A stretch of DNA of 64,000 nucleotides, taken from assembly GCA_021738565.1 (NCBI GenBank), contig JAIPBT010000008.1, positions 47,236 through 111,235 on the forward strand. The letters run 5' to 3'. The notes under the pieces were generated by a model, which did not search any database, was not told where the DNA came from, and saw nothing but the letters and a program-made list of their open reading frames with translations. Below are positions 47,348 through 56,760 of the stretch, one piece after another (the first letter of the stretch is position 1; each line of letters opens with the position of its first letter). The translations under genes and the position numbers were made by a program. Source of the stretch: Bacteroidales bacterium (GTDB lineage: Bacteria; Bacteroidota; Bacteroidia; Bacteroidales; GCA-2748055).

Positions 47348-48173
47348 TACCAGGGTTAATGAATTTATTCCTTCCGTGAAGGATTATGAAAACAATAATT
47401 TTTTCCTGCTCGCAGGTCCCTGTGTAGTGGAAAGCAGGGATTTAACCTTAGCGATTGCAGAAAAGATCACAAAAATCACATCCCGACTTGAGATCCCTTT
47501 TGTATTTAAGGCATCATACCGGAAAGCCAACCGTTCCAGGATCGATTCATTTACAGGTATTGGGGATGAAAAGGCGCTGAAGTTGCTTGCAGAAGTTAAC
47601 GGGACATTCAGTGTGCCCGTGGTAACTGATATTCACAGTGCAACTGAAGCAGAAACAGTTGCAGGATACGTTGATGTCATACAGGTACCTGCATTTTTAT
47701 CAAGGCAAACGGATATTCTCATTGCTGCAGCAGAAACAGGTAAGACGGTCATAATAAAGAAAGGACAATTTCTTTCTCCGGAGGCCATGAAGTTTGCGAT
47801 TCAAAAAGTCATTGGGTCAGGGAATAAACAGGTCATTGTAACTGAAAGGGGAACCATGTTCGGATACCATGACCTTGTTGTCGATTTCAGGGGAATACCA
47901 GAAATGCAATCTTTCAATGTTCCGGTAGTGGTTGATATTACACACTCTCTTCAGCAACCAAACCAGCAATCCGGTCAGGCTGGAGGGAAACCGGAATTGA
48001 TAGAGACCATCGCGCGTGCTGCGGTAGCTGTTGGTGCAGATGGCATTTTTTTAGAGACCCACCCCGACCCCTCCTCTGCCAGGTCAGACGGTGCCAATAT
48101 GCTTCCGCTGGACCAACTGGAGGGTCTGCTTAAAAAACTGGTGCAATTAAGGGAGACTATAAACACTTTTTAA
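47340..48173 (+). CDS. kdsA: 3-deoxy-8-phosphooctulonate synthase
   Basis: Condenses PEP and arabinose-5-phosphate to KDO-8-phosphate, a step of lipopolysaccharide inner-core synthesis; hence a Gram-negative envelope. 277 residues. Visible motifs: AGPCVVESRDL, FKASYRKANRSRIDSFTG, VTDIHSATEAETV, IKKGQFLSPEAMKFA, TERGTMFGYHDLVVDFRG and IFLETHPDPSSARSDGANML. Starts in the 3' end of rarA (8-bp overlap). Confidence 0.95.
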   Translation: MNNTRVNEFIPSVKDYENNNFFLLAGPCVVESRDLTLAIAEKITKITSRLEIPFVFKASYRKANRSRIDSFTGIGDEKALKLLAEVNGTFSVPVVTDIHSATEAETVAGYVDVIQVPAFLSRQTDILIAAAETGKTVIIKKGQFLSPEAMKFAIQKVIGSGNKQVIVTERGTMFGYHDLVVDFRGIPEMQSFNVPVVVDITHSLQQPNQQSGQAGGKPELIETIARAAVAVGADGIFLETHPDPSSARSDGANMLPLDQLEGLLKKLVQLRETINTF

Positions 48174-48268
48174 GCGTTATTATTGAAAGGTGCAGATAGT
48201 TATTAACGCAGGAAGAATTCTCAGCTGTTTCAATGTGCCAACATTTAATCATGAATTTTCAATAAATT

Positions 48269-48991
48269 ATGAAGTTACGAATCATAGCCTTTCTCATAGC
48301 AATTCCTCTACAGTTTCAACTGTATGCGCAGGATCTGCAGACCGTGTTAATAAACAATAACGAAGCAATCGGTATTGAATCGAGGAACAAAATAGCAAAT
48401 CTTCAGACCAACGGACATGTGATCATGTCCGGAACGGATGCAAAGATCCCTTTTAAACTGATACAGTCAAAACCTGACAGACTGAGAATTGAAACCATGA
48501 TCTTTGGATTTAAGACCATTCAAACGTATGATGGGATCAGCGCCTGGTTGCTATCTCCCACACAGGGTATGGAGGCTGTAAGATCCGACGCGCGCGACAT
48601 GGAATTCATTGCTGCAGCTACTGCCATTGACGGGCCTTTCAGTGTGAATAAGAACAACAAATACAAACTTTCATATGCCGGAAAGGATACTTACCAGGAT
48701 AAAGCGGTACATGTTGTTCTCTGGTCAACTGATGAGGAACGACTGAGATACTATATCAACGGATCGACCTGGTTGATCGATGGATTGAGGTATGAATACA
48801 AAAAAAACGGGGGTTGGTACAGCATGGAATACAGGATCATGGAATACCTGGATTTTCAGGGATCAGCTTATCCACGGACCATCACGGGCTTCATCAATGG
48901 AGTTGAGATGCTTAATTTATTCATTACCGGGATAAAGGAAATAAAAGATTCTGATCCTGCGGTCTTTGGAAAACCTTCATTCAATATGTAA
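48269..48991 (+). CDS. Secreted LolA-fold-like protein
   Basis: 240 residues. Signal peptide MKLRIIAFLIAIPLQFQLYAQ. The mature domain has the run of long antiparallel strands seen in LolA/LolB lipoprotein carriers (GHVIMSGTDAKIPFKLIQSKPDRLRIE, GFKTIQTYDGISAWLLSPTQGMEAV). It looks related to outer-membrane lipoprotein-sorting proteins, but is longer than LolA and is not proven to carry lipoproteins. Downstream, the hairpin near 48996-49015 serves the convergent rnpB gene. Confidence 0.75.
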   Translation: MKLRIIAFLIAIPLQFQLYAQDLQTVLINNNEAIGIESRNKIANLQTNGHVIMSGTDAKIPFKLIQSKPDRLRIETMIFGFKTIQTYDGISAWLLSPTQGMEAVRSDARDMEFIAAATAIDGPFSVNKNNKYKLSYAGKDTYQDKAVHVVLWSTDEERLRYYINGSTWLIDGLRYEYKKNGGWYSMEYRIMEYLDFQGSAYPRTITGFINGVEMLNLFITGIKEIKDSDPAVFGKPSFNM

Positions 48992-49015
48992 AAAAAACGG
49001 GGATCGCTCCCCGTT
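48991..49015 (-). terminator. Intrinsic terminator of rnpB
   Basis: Minus-strand stem AACGGGGA/TCCCCGTT (8 bp, loop 49004-49007) followed by a run of T (plus A-run 48991-48997). On the plus strand the A-run precedes the hairpin, so it works for the minus strand. Confidence 0.85.
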
Positions 49016-49021
49016 ATGAGA

Positions 49022-49364
49022 TCAAGTAACTCTGTAAGCCGGGTTCTGTTCCCGATTTTCACCGGTACCCTGTCATTTATCTAAGCGGTCTACCCCCCGG
49101 CGCAAACGGGTCGTTTTTATATACCGGTATACATGACCTTTCAACCTGTAAGACAGGCAGCTATGATGATCACTCACCATACTGGTAGGCTTTTACCCCA
49201 CCTTCTCACCCGTTCCCCGGATCAGGGCGAACCTGAAACGAGGTGGTTTTTTTCTTCCCTGTTACCATACCCTCACGGATATCTGTCTTTCGACAGTACA
49301 GCACCCTTTGTTGCCCGGACTTTCCTCACCGACATGAAGTCGGTGCGACAGAGCGAATTACTTT
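49022..49364 (-). ncRNA. rnpB: RNase P RNA
   Basis: Catalytic RNA that matures tRNA 5' ends. Two universal bacterial elements are present on the minus strand: GAGGAAAGTCCGGGC near the 5' end (plus 49312-49326) and ACAGAACCCGGCTTAC near the 3' end (plus 49034-49049). The 5' strand beginning AAGTAATTCGCTCTGT pairs with the 3' ACAGAGTTACTT to form P1, which fixes the ends to within a few bases. Predicted length about 343 nt, terminator right after. A -7 box lies just upstream at 49368-49375. Confidence 0.95.
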
Positions 49365-49367
49365 CTG

Positions 49368-49375
49368 CAAAGTTA
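49368..49375 (-). promoter_or_regulatory. -7 promoter element of rnpB
   Basis: Minus-strand TAACTTTG matches TAnnTTTG and predicts transcription starting at about 49363, where P1 begins. The upstream promoter half would overlap the 3' end of the isomerase gene. Confidence 0.55.
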
Positions 49376-49382
49376 CAAAGTT

Positions 49383-50309
49383 TCATTCAATACTTTTAAC
49401 CTGTTCTTTCATTTTTTGCAGACCTGTTTTTGCCACAGTCAAAGCATCTTCTTTCCAGTATGTCCTGTTAAAAAGTTCAAGGGAAAGAACTTTGTCACCT
49501 CCCATATTTATCAGATCCTTAAGGATTTCTTTCAGCGGGGCAACACCATCACCCGGGAAAACCCTGTCGGCATCGGTTTGTTCGGATCTGGGAATGTCAC
49601 CCGGATAATCATTCATATGAAAAAGATCGATCATGTTGCCATTGATAAATTTCAGTGAATTAAAACCAGAGTTGCCCCGGAAAAGGTGATATACGTCCGG
49701 AAGTATTTTTACATCAGGATGATCAGCTGCTCCCGCGATCATCAGTACTTGACCAATATGCCAGAGGGAATCGGAGGCTCCCCAGAATTCCAGTTGGGGC
49801 ATGACACCGGTCTGCTTTCCAAGATCCAGCAGCCTGGCATACCTTTCACCCACACTGAAAAGATCAAGTGGCTCTGATCCGTCCACTCCGGCTGGAGGTG
49901 CTGCAATTCGCGGACATCCTGTATTTGCAAGCATTTCCATTTCCCTTTTCATCTGGTCGAATCCTGAAGTTCCTCCAGTCATCCAGGGTGCAAAACCAAT
50001 GGCACTAACGAATTTAATCCCTTTATCTTCCGCATACGAGCGCAACGAAGCTGCTGAATTGCCTTTTTCCAGGTATGCTTCCAGGTCTCTGACCCAGATC
50101 TCAATGTAATCATAACCTGCTGCCGAGGCAATATCTATATATTCGGTAATACCTGGGGAATTGCCACTGATGGTACTGGTGTTCAGGGAGAAGTAAAAAT
50201 GAGATTTTTCTCCCGGTTCAGTTTTCCTTTGATTTACACATGATGCGGGTATAATTGCTGCACCGGTGCCCATTGCCATTGATACAATGGCCTGTCGCCT
50301 GTTGATCAT
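49383..50309 (-). CDS. Exported xylose-isomerase-like TIM-barrel protein
   Basis: 308 residues, sugar phosphate isomerase/epimerase fold. A twin-arginine motif NRRQAIVSM and lipobox IPASC suggest a Tat-exported lipoprotein. The barrel pattern AAGYDYIEIWVRDLEAYLEKGN fits the family, with metal-binding candidates in PQLEFWG, ILPDVYHLFRGN, LFHMNDYPG and LSLELFNRTYWKEDAL. The substrate is unknown. Similar proteins are usually linked to GFO/IDH/MocA oxidoreductases, as here (next gene upstream, 39 bp). The gene ends 18 bp before rnpB. Confidence 0.87.
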   Translation of the reverse strand: MINRRQAIVSMAMGTGAAIIPASCVNQRKTEPGEKSHFYFSLNTSTISGNSPGITEYIDIASAAGYDYIEIWVRDLEAYLEKGNSAASLRSYAEDKGIKFVSAIGFAPWMTGGTSGFDQMKREMEMLANTGCPRIAAPPAGVDGSEPLDLFSVGERYARLLDLGKQTGVMPQLEFWGASDSLWHIGQVLMIAGAADHPDVKILPDVYHLFRGNSGFNSLKFINGNMIDLFHMNDYPGDIPRSEQTDADRVFPGDGVAPLKEILKDLINMGGDKVLSLELFNRTYWKEDALTVAKTGLQKMKEQVKSIE

Positions 50310-50348
50310 TGTTCAAAAAAATGATTGTATGAATAATCTGTACTTTAC

Positions 50349-51689
50349 CTATCCAATTACAGGCAATTTCCAGGGAGCCCTGTAATCTGGCTTGATGTAG
50401 CTGTTTGCCTTCTCAGAATTGGAAAAACGGTTGTTGATGTCGTCCCAAACAAGGTATGGCTCTCCGATCCTTGCCGAGATATTTGCAGCATGGACATGAA
50501 GCGCTGCTGCCCTTCCCACTTCAGGCGGACAGCTGGGGGTCTGTCTTGTTTTTATGCAATCCAGGAAATCTCTTACATGCTGTCCGTGTGATTCTTTTGC
50601 TTTTTTGAATTCTTTTGCTTCGATCATAAATTCTTTCTTATCGCCATCCCATTCCGGGATGATCCTGTACCCTCCCCTGTCAACTTTTATGGTTCCTTTG
50701 TCACCAATCAGCGCCACACCATAGAGGTTGTCGTACGGACCTGACTGAACGCCTGCGATCATATCGTAGTTGATGACGTAATCCTTGGTTGGGAAAACAG
50801 CAGTCATGGTATCAAAAGTGTCTCTTTTCTTGCTGAATCCACTGTTATTGGCAGCAAATGTAAGGATTTCCGTTGGTGCCTTTACCTGGTCCTTGACCCA
50901 CAGGCCAATGTCTATCAAATGTACCCCCCAGTCGGAGAACATGCCTCCACCATAGTTCCAGAAATGTCGCCATGAGCCGTGAAAATGGTTCCTGTTAAAT
51001 GGCCTTGCGGGTGCCGGTCCGAGCCACATATCATAATCCACACCATCGGGCACGGGCTCATCCATGGCAGGAGTAGCACCCAGTCCGTAGTTAAAATTGG
51101 CCCACAGGCTAACTTTTCTCAATGATCCGATCAAACCGGATTTAACAAGTTCCATGGATTGAATAAATGCAGGATTGCTTCTCTGCTGCTGTCCAACCTG
51201 GACGATCCTGTCGTAATAGCTGGTGGCATCCACCATGATGTTGCACTCCTCAATCGTATTGGCCATTGGCTTTTCAACGTAAACATCCTTGCCGGCAGCA
51301 ACAGAATCAACAAGATTTAGGCAATGCCAGTGATCGGGTGTTCCGATAATGACAGCATCAATGTCTTTTTGCTCAAGCATTTTCCTGTAATCCGAGTACA
51401 ATTCCGGTGTCTGGCCGTAGTCCTTTTGAACCTCCCCCGCCCGGTCGTTTAGAATGTTTGAATCGACGTCGCACATGGCGACACAATGGGTGTCATCAAA
51501 TGCCAGGTGGTCTTTGAGACTTCCGAATCCCCTGCCTCTGCAGCCAATCAGGGCAACGCCTATCTTGTCGCTGGGCGCTGGTTTTCCGAATATTGTCGAT
51601 GCCGGTAATACAGTTACAGCCCCTACTCCTGCTGTTACAGCTGTGGTTCTCTTAATAAAACTTCTTCTGGATTGTTGGTTGGTTGTCAT
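50349..51689 (-). CDS. Exported Gfo/Idh/MocA-family oxidoreductase
   Basis: 446 residues from MTTNQQSRRSFIK; a longer frame is open but this start gives a Tat signal (QQSRRSFIKR, then AVTAGVGAVTVLPAS). A Rossmann-like N-domain (KIGVALIGCRGRGFGSLKDH, VDSNILNDRAGEVQKDYG, AVIIGTPDHWHC) is followed by the EKPMANTIEEC motif whose Lys is catalytic in the family, and a C-terminal beta-sheet domain. NAD(P)-dependent modification of a sugar or inositol derivative in the periplasm is likely, but the substrate is unknown. It probably forms an operon with the isomerase-like protein downstream. Confidence 0.9.
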   Translation of the reverse strand: MTTNQQSRRSFIKRTTAVTAGVGAVTVLPASTIFGKPAPSDKIGVALIGCRGRGFGSLKDHLAFDDTHCVAMCDVDSNILNDRAGEVQKDYGQTPELYSDYRKMLEQKDIDAVIIGTPDHWHCLNLVDSVAAGKDVYVEKPMANTIEECNIMVDATSYYDRIVQVGQQQRSNPAFIQSMELVKSGLIGSLRKVSLWANFNYGLGATPAMDEPVPDGVDYDMWLGPAPARPFNRNHFHGSWRHFWNYGGGMFSDWGVHLIDIGLWVKDQVKAPTEILTFAANNSGFSKKRDTFDTMTAVFPTKDYVINYDMIAGVQSGPYDNLYGVALIGDKGTIKVDRGGYRIIPEWDGDKKEFMIEAKEFKKAKESHGQHVRDFLDCIKTRQTPSCPPEVGRAAALHVHAANISARIGEPYLVWDDINNRFSNSEKANSYIKPDYRAPWKLPVIG

Positions 51690-51792
51690 GATCTGTAAAT
51701 TGGTTAGGTAATTGCCTTTGAAAATAAGCTTAATTAACATATTTTGCAAAATGATAGGGAATTTTATCATTCCTCCAGCCGGGATAATTTGA

Positions 51793-52818
51793 TTATCTTT
51801 TTATGATTGCCATGGTTGCACCATACCCGTATTCCTTAAATGAGGCATCCTGGTAGTGCACTTTCTTGTATTCATGATCTATAATCCGGCGGATCTCATG
51901 TTTTAATTTCCCGTTTCCTATGCCATGGATAAAAACGATCCTGTTTGATTTATGAAGTATGGCACTTTCAAGAGCGGTCCTGAATCTGGCAAGCTGAATA
52001 CCCAGTATCTCACTGTTGGAAAGATCAGCGTAATCATCAGTAAGTTCCTGGATGTGCAGATCTATTTCCTCCTGTACCTGCTTTTTCCTGTCTGGTTGTT
52101 TCTCTTTAATATCTCCCTTGGAGAGCATCGCCTGCTTCAATTTATCTGCATCTATTTCAATTTCAGGGGATTCCTTTGGTTTATTCCAGTCATAAAGTTT
52201 ATAAAGGATGGCCTTTTCGTGAAAATAATCATTTTCCTTTCGCCTGGTTGCATCATAAAGGTCACGTGCCAAAATCTTTAACAGCAGGTCCAGGGGCGCC
52301 ATGTGACGGTAAAACCCATTGTTAAAGAAAATTCCCTGCACACGAAAATAATCTTCGGTGTCAATGCCCTGTGGTTGATACGCGCCCAGGTTGATCTTCA
52401 TGCCGGGATCGAGCACCCATTCCTTGAAGAGGATCAATTCTCCCTCCTGCTGGCGGGCGATGGTAAAGAAAAACCTGTACGATGAACTGTTGACCAAATA
52501 GGCTGAAAAGGCAGAGGTGTTATCATCAGGAACCAGGGCAAGTATGATCTCTTCATCCTCGACAAGTTCCTGCTCCGGCATGGTTTCAAGACTCGCCCCA
52601 AAGGTTGCTTGGGCCGCATCCCCTTCGCTTGTAACTTTCTCATCATCATTGCCATCCATGTAAGATCCGGATTCAATGACAAGGTCACTGATCAGCCAGG
52701 GCACCTCAAAACCACCCTCGATTTGAACAAGTGCAGTTTTTTGATCCATGATGCCTGTAACCGTACCGGATCCGGTATCATTAAGAAATTTAACAGTATC
52801 CCCCACTTTTATTTTCAT
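51793..52818 (-). CDS. DUF2027 protein with C-terminal Smr domain
   Basis: 341 residues from MKIKVGDTVKFLND. The first 70 residues resemble a small KOW/SH3-like barrel; a middle domain (DUF2027, ~95-205) is specific to Bacteroidota; the C-terminus (~255-341) is an Smr domain as in MutS2, with EIDLHIQEL, VFIHGIGNGKLKHEI and a final GYGATMAI. Smr domains cleave or bind DNA/RNA at branched or stalled structures. Here MutS ATPase parts are missing. The role is not known; a nuclease link to translation or recombination is a guess. It is divergent from queA with a ~50-bp gap. Confidence 0.88.
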   Translation of the reverse strand: MKIKVGDTVKFLNDTGSGTVTGIMDQKTALVQIEGGFEVPWLISDLVIESGSYMDGNDDEKVTSEGDAAQATFGASLETMPEQELVEDEEIILALVPDDNTSAFSAYLVNSSSYRFFFTIARQQEGELILFKEWVLDPGMKINLGAYQPQGIDTEDYFRVQGIFFNNGFYRHMAPLDLLLKILARDLYDATRRKENDYFHEKAILYKLYDWNKPKESPEIEIDADKLKQAMLSKGDIKEKQPDRKKQVQEEIDLHIQELTDDYADLSNSEILGIQLARFRTALESAILHKSNRIVFIHGIGNGKLKHEIRRIIDHEYKKVHYQDASFKEYGYGATMAIIKR

Positions 52819-52842
52819 TGTAAGATTTTGTGCAAATTTAGC

Positions 52843-52850
52843 TAATTTTG
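52843..52850 (+). promoter_or_regulatory. -7 promoter element upstream of queA
   Basis: TAATTTTG matches TAnnTTTG, 18 bases before the queA ATG. It implies a short leader. No exact -33 match is seen. Confidence 0.4.
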
Positions 52851-52868
52851 CCAGCACTCTGAATTTTC

Positions 52869-54071
52869 ATGAAAAAACCTGACTACATCCATATCAATGA
52901 ATACAATTACGATCTGCCTGATTGCAGGATCGCGAAGTATCCGCTCCGGCAAAGGGATCGATCAAAATTGCTGGTGTACAATGGAGGATCAATTGCATCG
53001 AAATATTTTTATGAGATACCGGATATCTTCAGTGACACGGACCTGCTGATTTTTAACAAGACACGTGTGGTGCAGGCCAGGCTGATTTTTACAAAGGATT
53101 CCGGCTCAAGGATCGAGGTGTTCTGTCTTGAGCCTGTTCGTCCTTCCGATTTCCAGCTTGCCTATTCCTCCGGCGGACCTGTGGATGTACTTTGCCTGAT
53201 CGGAAATGCGCGAAAATGGAAGAGTGGACGGCTAAAGCATGAACACGCGTTGTTCAACCTGACAGCAGAGTTGATCGGGAGAACTGATGACAAATTCATC
53301 GTGAGGTTCAATTGGGATGATCCTTCAATGTCTTTCGCGGAAATCCTGCACCACTCAGGCCAAACGCCCATCCCCCCCTATCTGAAAAGAACCGCGATAA
53401 AAAGAGACGAAACAACTTACCAGACAGTTTACGCGGAAGACGACGGATCAGTGGCAGCGCCTACAGCCGGGCTTCATTTTACAAATAATGTCCTTCAGGA
53501 ACTGAGATCCAAAGGCATCGGGATGAATTCGCTTGTTTTGCATGTTGGTGCCGGGACTTTTATACCTGTTAAGGAGGAAAATGCGACAGATCACTCCATG
53601 CATGCTGAGCTCGTCGGTGTTGACCGGTCGATGTTGGAATCATTAATTTCTGACCAACGAATCATTGCAGTGGGCACAACTTCCACCAGAAGCCTGGAAT
53701 CTCTTTACTGGCTGGGGGTTAAGGCAGCCTCGGGAAATGATTTTTCATTTGAAAATCTCAATCTTGATCAATGGGAATCCTATGGCATGTATTCAGGTAT
53801 GAAGAGAAAAGATGCGATTGCATCCTTGATTGGAGCGATGGACAGGGCAGGTATAAATTCATTTTCATTTCGAACCCGGATCATGATCGTTCCCGGCTAT
53901 TCCTGTAAAATAATTAACGGTCTGATCACCAATTTTCACCAGCCAAAAAGTACGTTGCTTCTTTTGATCGCGGCCCTGACCGGAAACGATTGGAAAATGA
54001 TTTACACGTACGCGATTGATAATGACTTCCGTTTCCTGAGCTATGGTGACAGCTCACTTATATTGTTATGA
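52869..54071 (+). CDS. queA: S-adenosylmethionine:tRNA ribosyltransferase-isomerase
   Basis: Adds the ribosyl moiety of SAM to preQ1 at tRNA wobble position 34, making epoxyqueuosine. 400 residues, the longer Bacteroidota variety. Visible: DYDL-like start YNYDLPDCRIAKYPLRQRD, LLIFNKTRVVQARL, GQTPIPPYLKR, YQTVYAEDDGSVAAPTAGLHFT, VLHVGAGTFIPVKEENATDHSMHAE, VGTTSTRSLESL and TNFHQPKSTLLLLIAAL. Other queuosine genes are not in the window. Divergent from the DUF2027/Smr gene. Confidence 0.93.
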   Translation: MKKPDYIHINEYNYDLPDCRIAKYPLRQRDRSKLLVYNGGSIASKYFYEIPDIFSDTDLLIFNKTRVVQARLIFTKDSGSRIEVFCLEPVRPSDFQLAYSSGGPVDVLCLIGNARKWKSGRLKHEHALFNLTAELIGRTDDKFIVRFNWDDPSMSFAEILHHSGQTPIPPYLKRTAIKRDETTYQTVYAEDDGSVAAPTAGLHFTNNVLQELRSKGIGMNSLVLHVGAGTFIPVKEENATDHSMHAELVGVDRSMLESLISDQRIIAVGTTSTRSLESLYWLGVKAASGNDFSFENLNLDQWESYGMYSGMKRKDAIASLIGAMDRAGINSFSFRTRIMIVPGYSCKIINGLITNFHQPKSTLLLLIAALTGNDWKMIYTYAIDNDFRFLSYGDSSLILL

Positions 54072-54102
54072 TCCCGTATGATTTGGCCGGGGTGCACCCG
54101 AT

Positions 54103-55143
54103 TCAGGATGTGAATTTTTTCAACAATGATGCGAATTGCTCAATATCCTCTTCTGTGGTGTCGAAAGAGCACATCCACCTTACCTCAGATGTATCTTCAT
54201 CCCAGACATAGAAAAAATATTCATCCTGCAGGGCTGGAATGATCTCTTCGGGGACAATCGCGAAGACGGCATTCGCTTCCGGCTTGCGCGTAACCTTTAC
54301 ACCATCAATATCTTTTACCGCCTGGTATAACTTCCCGGCCATAGTGTTGGCATGTATGGCATTCTTTCTCCAAAGATCATTGTTGAGAAATGCATCAAAT
54401 TGAGCAGCGATATAACGCATCTTCGATGCCAGCTGCATTCCCTGTTTGCGGCGGTATTTAAAATCACCGCACAGACTGTTGTTGAAAAATACCACAGCTT
54501 CACCGTACATCATTCCATTTTTTGTTCCGCCGAATGAAAGAACATCCACTCCTGAACCGCCGGTCATGCTATAGAAATCGGTATCAAGTGCAACAACGGC
54601 ATTGCTGATCCTGGCTCCGTCCATATGCAGGTACATGTCATGTTCATGTGCATAATCAGCAATGGTTTTAATTTCATCAAGCGTATAGACAGTGCCCAGT
54701 TCCGTAGACTGTGTTATTGAAATCACCCTGGGTTGAACATGATGCTCAAAGCCGAATCCATGCATGTGTTCCTTTATCAGATCGATGGTCAGCTTTCCGT
54801 CAGGTGCTGTTACGGTCAATAATTTACAACCTGTGAATTTTTCAGGGGCTCCGCATTCATCCACGTGAATATGTGACGTATCAGGCGTTATAACAGCATT
54901 GTAAGGTTGTGTAACAGCAGACAATCCAAGCACATTGGCAGCTGTTCCTATAAAAACAAAGAATATTTCTGCCTCATCACCAAAGACCTTCTTCATTTTA
55001 AGAACCACCTTTTGTGTGTACCTGTCGTCACCATAGGCTATTTCATGTCCTGTATTGACTTTTTGAATTGCGGAAAGGATTTCCGGGTGAACACCTGAAT
55101 TGTTGTCGCTGGCAAAGCCCCTGCCTGTTTTTTCGTCTTTCAT
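54103..55143 (-). CDS. ltaE: Low-specificity threonine aldolase-type PLP enzyme
   Basis: 346 residues, fold type I PLP enzyme of the beta-eliminating lyase family. Cleaves L-threonine or allo-threonine to glycine and acetaldehyde. Motifs: FASDNNSGVHPEILSAIQ, YGDDRYTQKVV, IGTAANVLGLSA (phosphate-binding), YLHMDGARISNAV with the PLP-facing Asp, and Schiff-base Lys in SFGGTKNGMMYGE. The substrate preference cannot be read. Its start is 12 bp after the stop of the C69 dipeptidase, so they share a transcript. Confidence 0.9.
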   Translation of the reverse strand: MKDEKTGRGFASDNNSGVHPEILSAIQKVNTGHEIAYGDDRYTQKVVLKMKKVFGDEAEIFFVFIGTAANVLGLSAVTQPYNAVITPDTSHIHVDECGAPEKFTGCKLLTVTAPDGKLTIDLIKEHMHGFGFEHHVQPRVISITQSTELGTVYTLDEIKTIADYAHEHDMYLHMDGARISNAVVALDTDFYSMTGGSGVDVLSFGGTKNGMMYGEAVVFFNNSLCGDFKYRRKQGMQLASKMRYIAAQFDAFLNNDLWRKNAIHANTMAGKLYQAVKDIDGVKVTRKPEANAVFAIVPEEIIPALQDEYFFYVWDEDTSEVRWMCSFDTTEEDIEQFASLLKKFTS

Positions 55144-55155
55144 GTTGATAGGATT

Positions 55156-56760
55156 TTAGAATAATTCGTCATATTTTGTCCAGAGCATATCGCCCATTCC
55201 CCATGCTTTATCAACAACCTTGTCGCCCCACCCAATCGTGTACCCGGTCAGATATTCATTAAGTTCTTTAATTTTACCGGCTTCGTATAATTCCAGCGCC
55301 TTTTTTTCAAAAACCTGTTGATTTTCAAACATCTCTTTCTGCCAGGGATCCCAGACCTTTCTGACATCCCATCGCATGTCTCCCCAGCGCTGGGCCGTCA
55401 GTGTCCCAAGCCTGTTGAAGGCCCACCAGGCTGACTCGGTGGTGTAGCCATTGGGTCTTCCCGGAGTTTTGTATGACTCCGAAAGGTCTGATACCGAGCA
55501 ATAAATGGGAATATAAATTGATGTGGCCACATTGTCCTGGGCAAGCCAGGCGACACCTCCGATTTCATCGGGAAGCCAGTTGCGGCATTGAATGATCGTT
55601 GCATACATCGTGTACCACCTGGCGATGGTTCTTTCTCCTCTCCAGCCCCAGCCACCGTTGATCCTTAATAGTTTGTTCATATCATAAGGCATATGGGGAT
55701 TGGCAAGCGGTGAGATCATTACCTTTCCACTGTCATCTGCAACCGTCAGATCTTTGGTCATGTCAAAAGGTGTCCCTTCATAATAGTCGGAGAATATCTC
55801 AACCAGTTTTTCAAGTGAAATTTTCTCATCCGGTTTCACCGAGAAGGGATAATTTTCAGCATTGGGATCCAGTTCAAGCGACGGGGCGGCAAGATCGAAC
55901 ACCCTCCATTCCCTTCTTCGTGCGGCCAATGAAGTTCTGCTTTCAGGCGCATAGGCATAACAGAAGCGAAAAACCTTATCCTCATTCCACCAGCCGTTTT
56001 CTTTTGCAACATTAAACACATTCCCGCTGGCCATGAAATGATCCCTGTCGGAAAGGTCAATTTCCTTTATTGTACTTGCATTTGCATTTACAGATATGTG
56101 ATCATCAGGGACCCTTTGAGCTGCCCACACCGCACCAGTCATATTTTTTCCGGGTCCTACGATCTCCAAATGCCATACCTCGTTCTTATCTGCTATGGTC
56201 AGGCATTCGCCGTAGTCGTTCCATCCGTACCTTTTAAGAAGATCGCCCGCGATTTGAATGGCCTGCCTTGCAGAGGTAGATCTTTCAAGCATCAGTCTGC
56301 ACAGTCTCTGACAATCGATCAGCCCGGAGTCTGATTTCAATGCTTCCCTTCCCCCGAACGTGGATTCACCTATGGCAACTTGTTTTTCATTGAGCGACGG
56401 GTATGCAGTGTTAAGATACTGGTAGGTTTTCCCTACCTGTGGTATGGTACCAATGGGAATGTGCTTATAGGCAGGCATACTGAATGAATCACACGGTACT
56501 CTTTCGTACATGGCAACCGTTTCGCCTTTTTTATGATTTGCAGCAGGCACAATATTCATCCATGACCTGGTCCTGTGACTGTCATCTGTATGTGATGTGA
56601 TCACTGATCCGTCCGCTGTTGCATCTTTTCCCGCCGTAATTGAGGTGCACCCTTCAGGGAACCCGCCTTCCCAATCAGGTATTTGAGAAGCAACATTGCT
56701 GAATGAAGCGATCAGCAGCAGTTGAATTAACTTTTTAGCAAATTTTACGCGAATTTTCAT
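55156..56760 (-). CDS. Peptidase family C69 dipeptidase, exported
   Basis: 534 residues, N-terminal nucleophile hydrolase. A signal peptide (to about SNVASQ) is followed by GGFPEGCTSITAGKDATADGS, in which C38 is the expected nucleophile after removal of the propeptide. HTDDSHRTRSWM and EVWHLEIVGPGKNMTGAVWA are family blocks. It should hydrolyse dipeptides in the periplasm. Next to the threonine aldolase (12 bp apart), a pairing that fits amino-acid catabolism of imported peptides. Confidence 0.92.
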   Translation of the reverse strand: MKIRVKFAKKLIQLLLIASFSNVASQIPDWEGGFPEGCTSITAGKDATADGSVITSHTDDSHRTRSWMNIVPAANHKKGETVAMYERVPCDSFSMPAYKHIPIGTIPQVGKTYQYLNTAYPSLNEKQVAIGESTFGGREALKSDSGLIDCQRLCRLMLERSTSARQAIQIAGDLLKRYGWNDYGECLTIADKNEVWHLEIVGPGKNMTGAVWAAQRVPDDHISVNANASTIKEIDLSDRDHFMASGNVFNVAKENGWWNEDKVFRFCYAYAPESRTSLAARRREWRVFDLAAPSLELDPNAENYPFSVKPDEKISLEKLVEIFSDYYEGTPFDMTKDLTVADDSGKVMISPLANPHMPYDMNKLLRINGGWGWRGERTIARWYTMYATIIQCRNWLPDEIGGVAWLAQDNVATSIYIPIYCSVSDLSESYKTPGRPNGYTTESAWWAFNRLGTLTAQRWGDMRWDVRKVWDPWQKEMFENQQVFEKKALELYEAGKIKELNEYLTGYTIGWGDKVVDKAWGMGDMLWTKYDELF

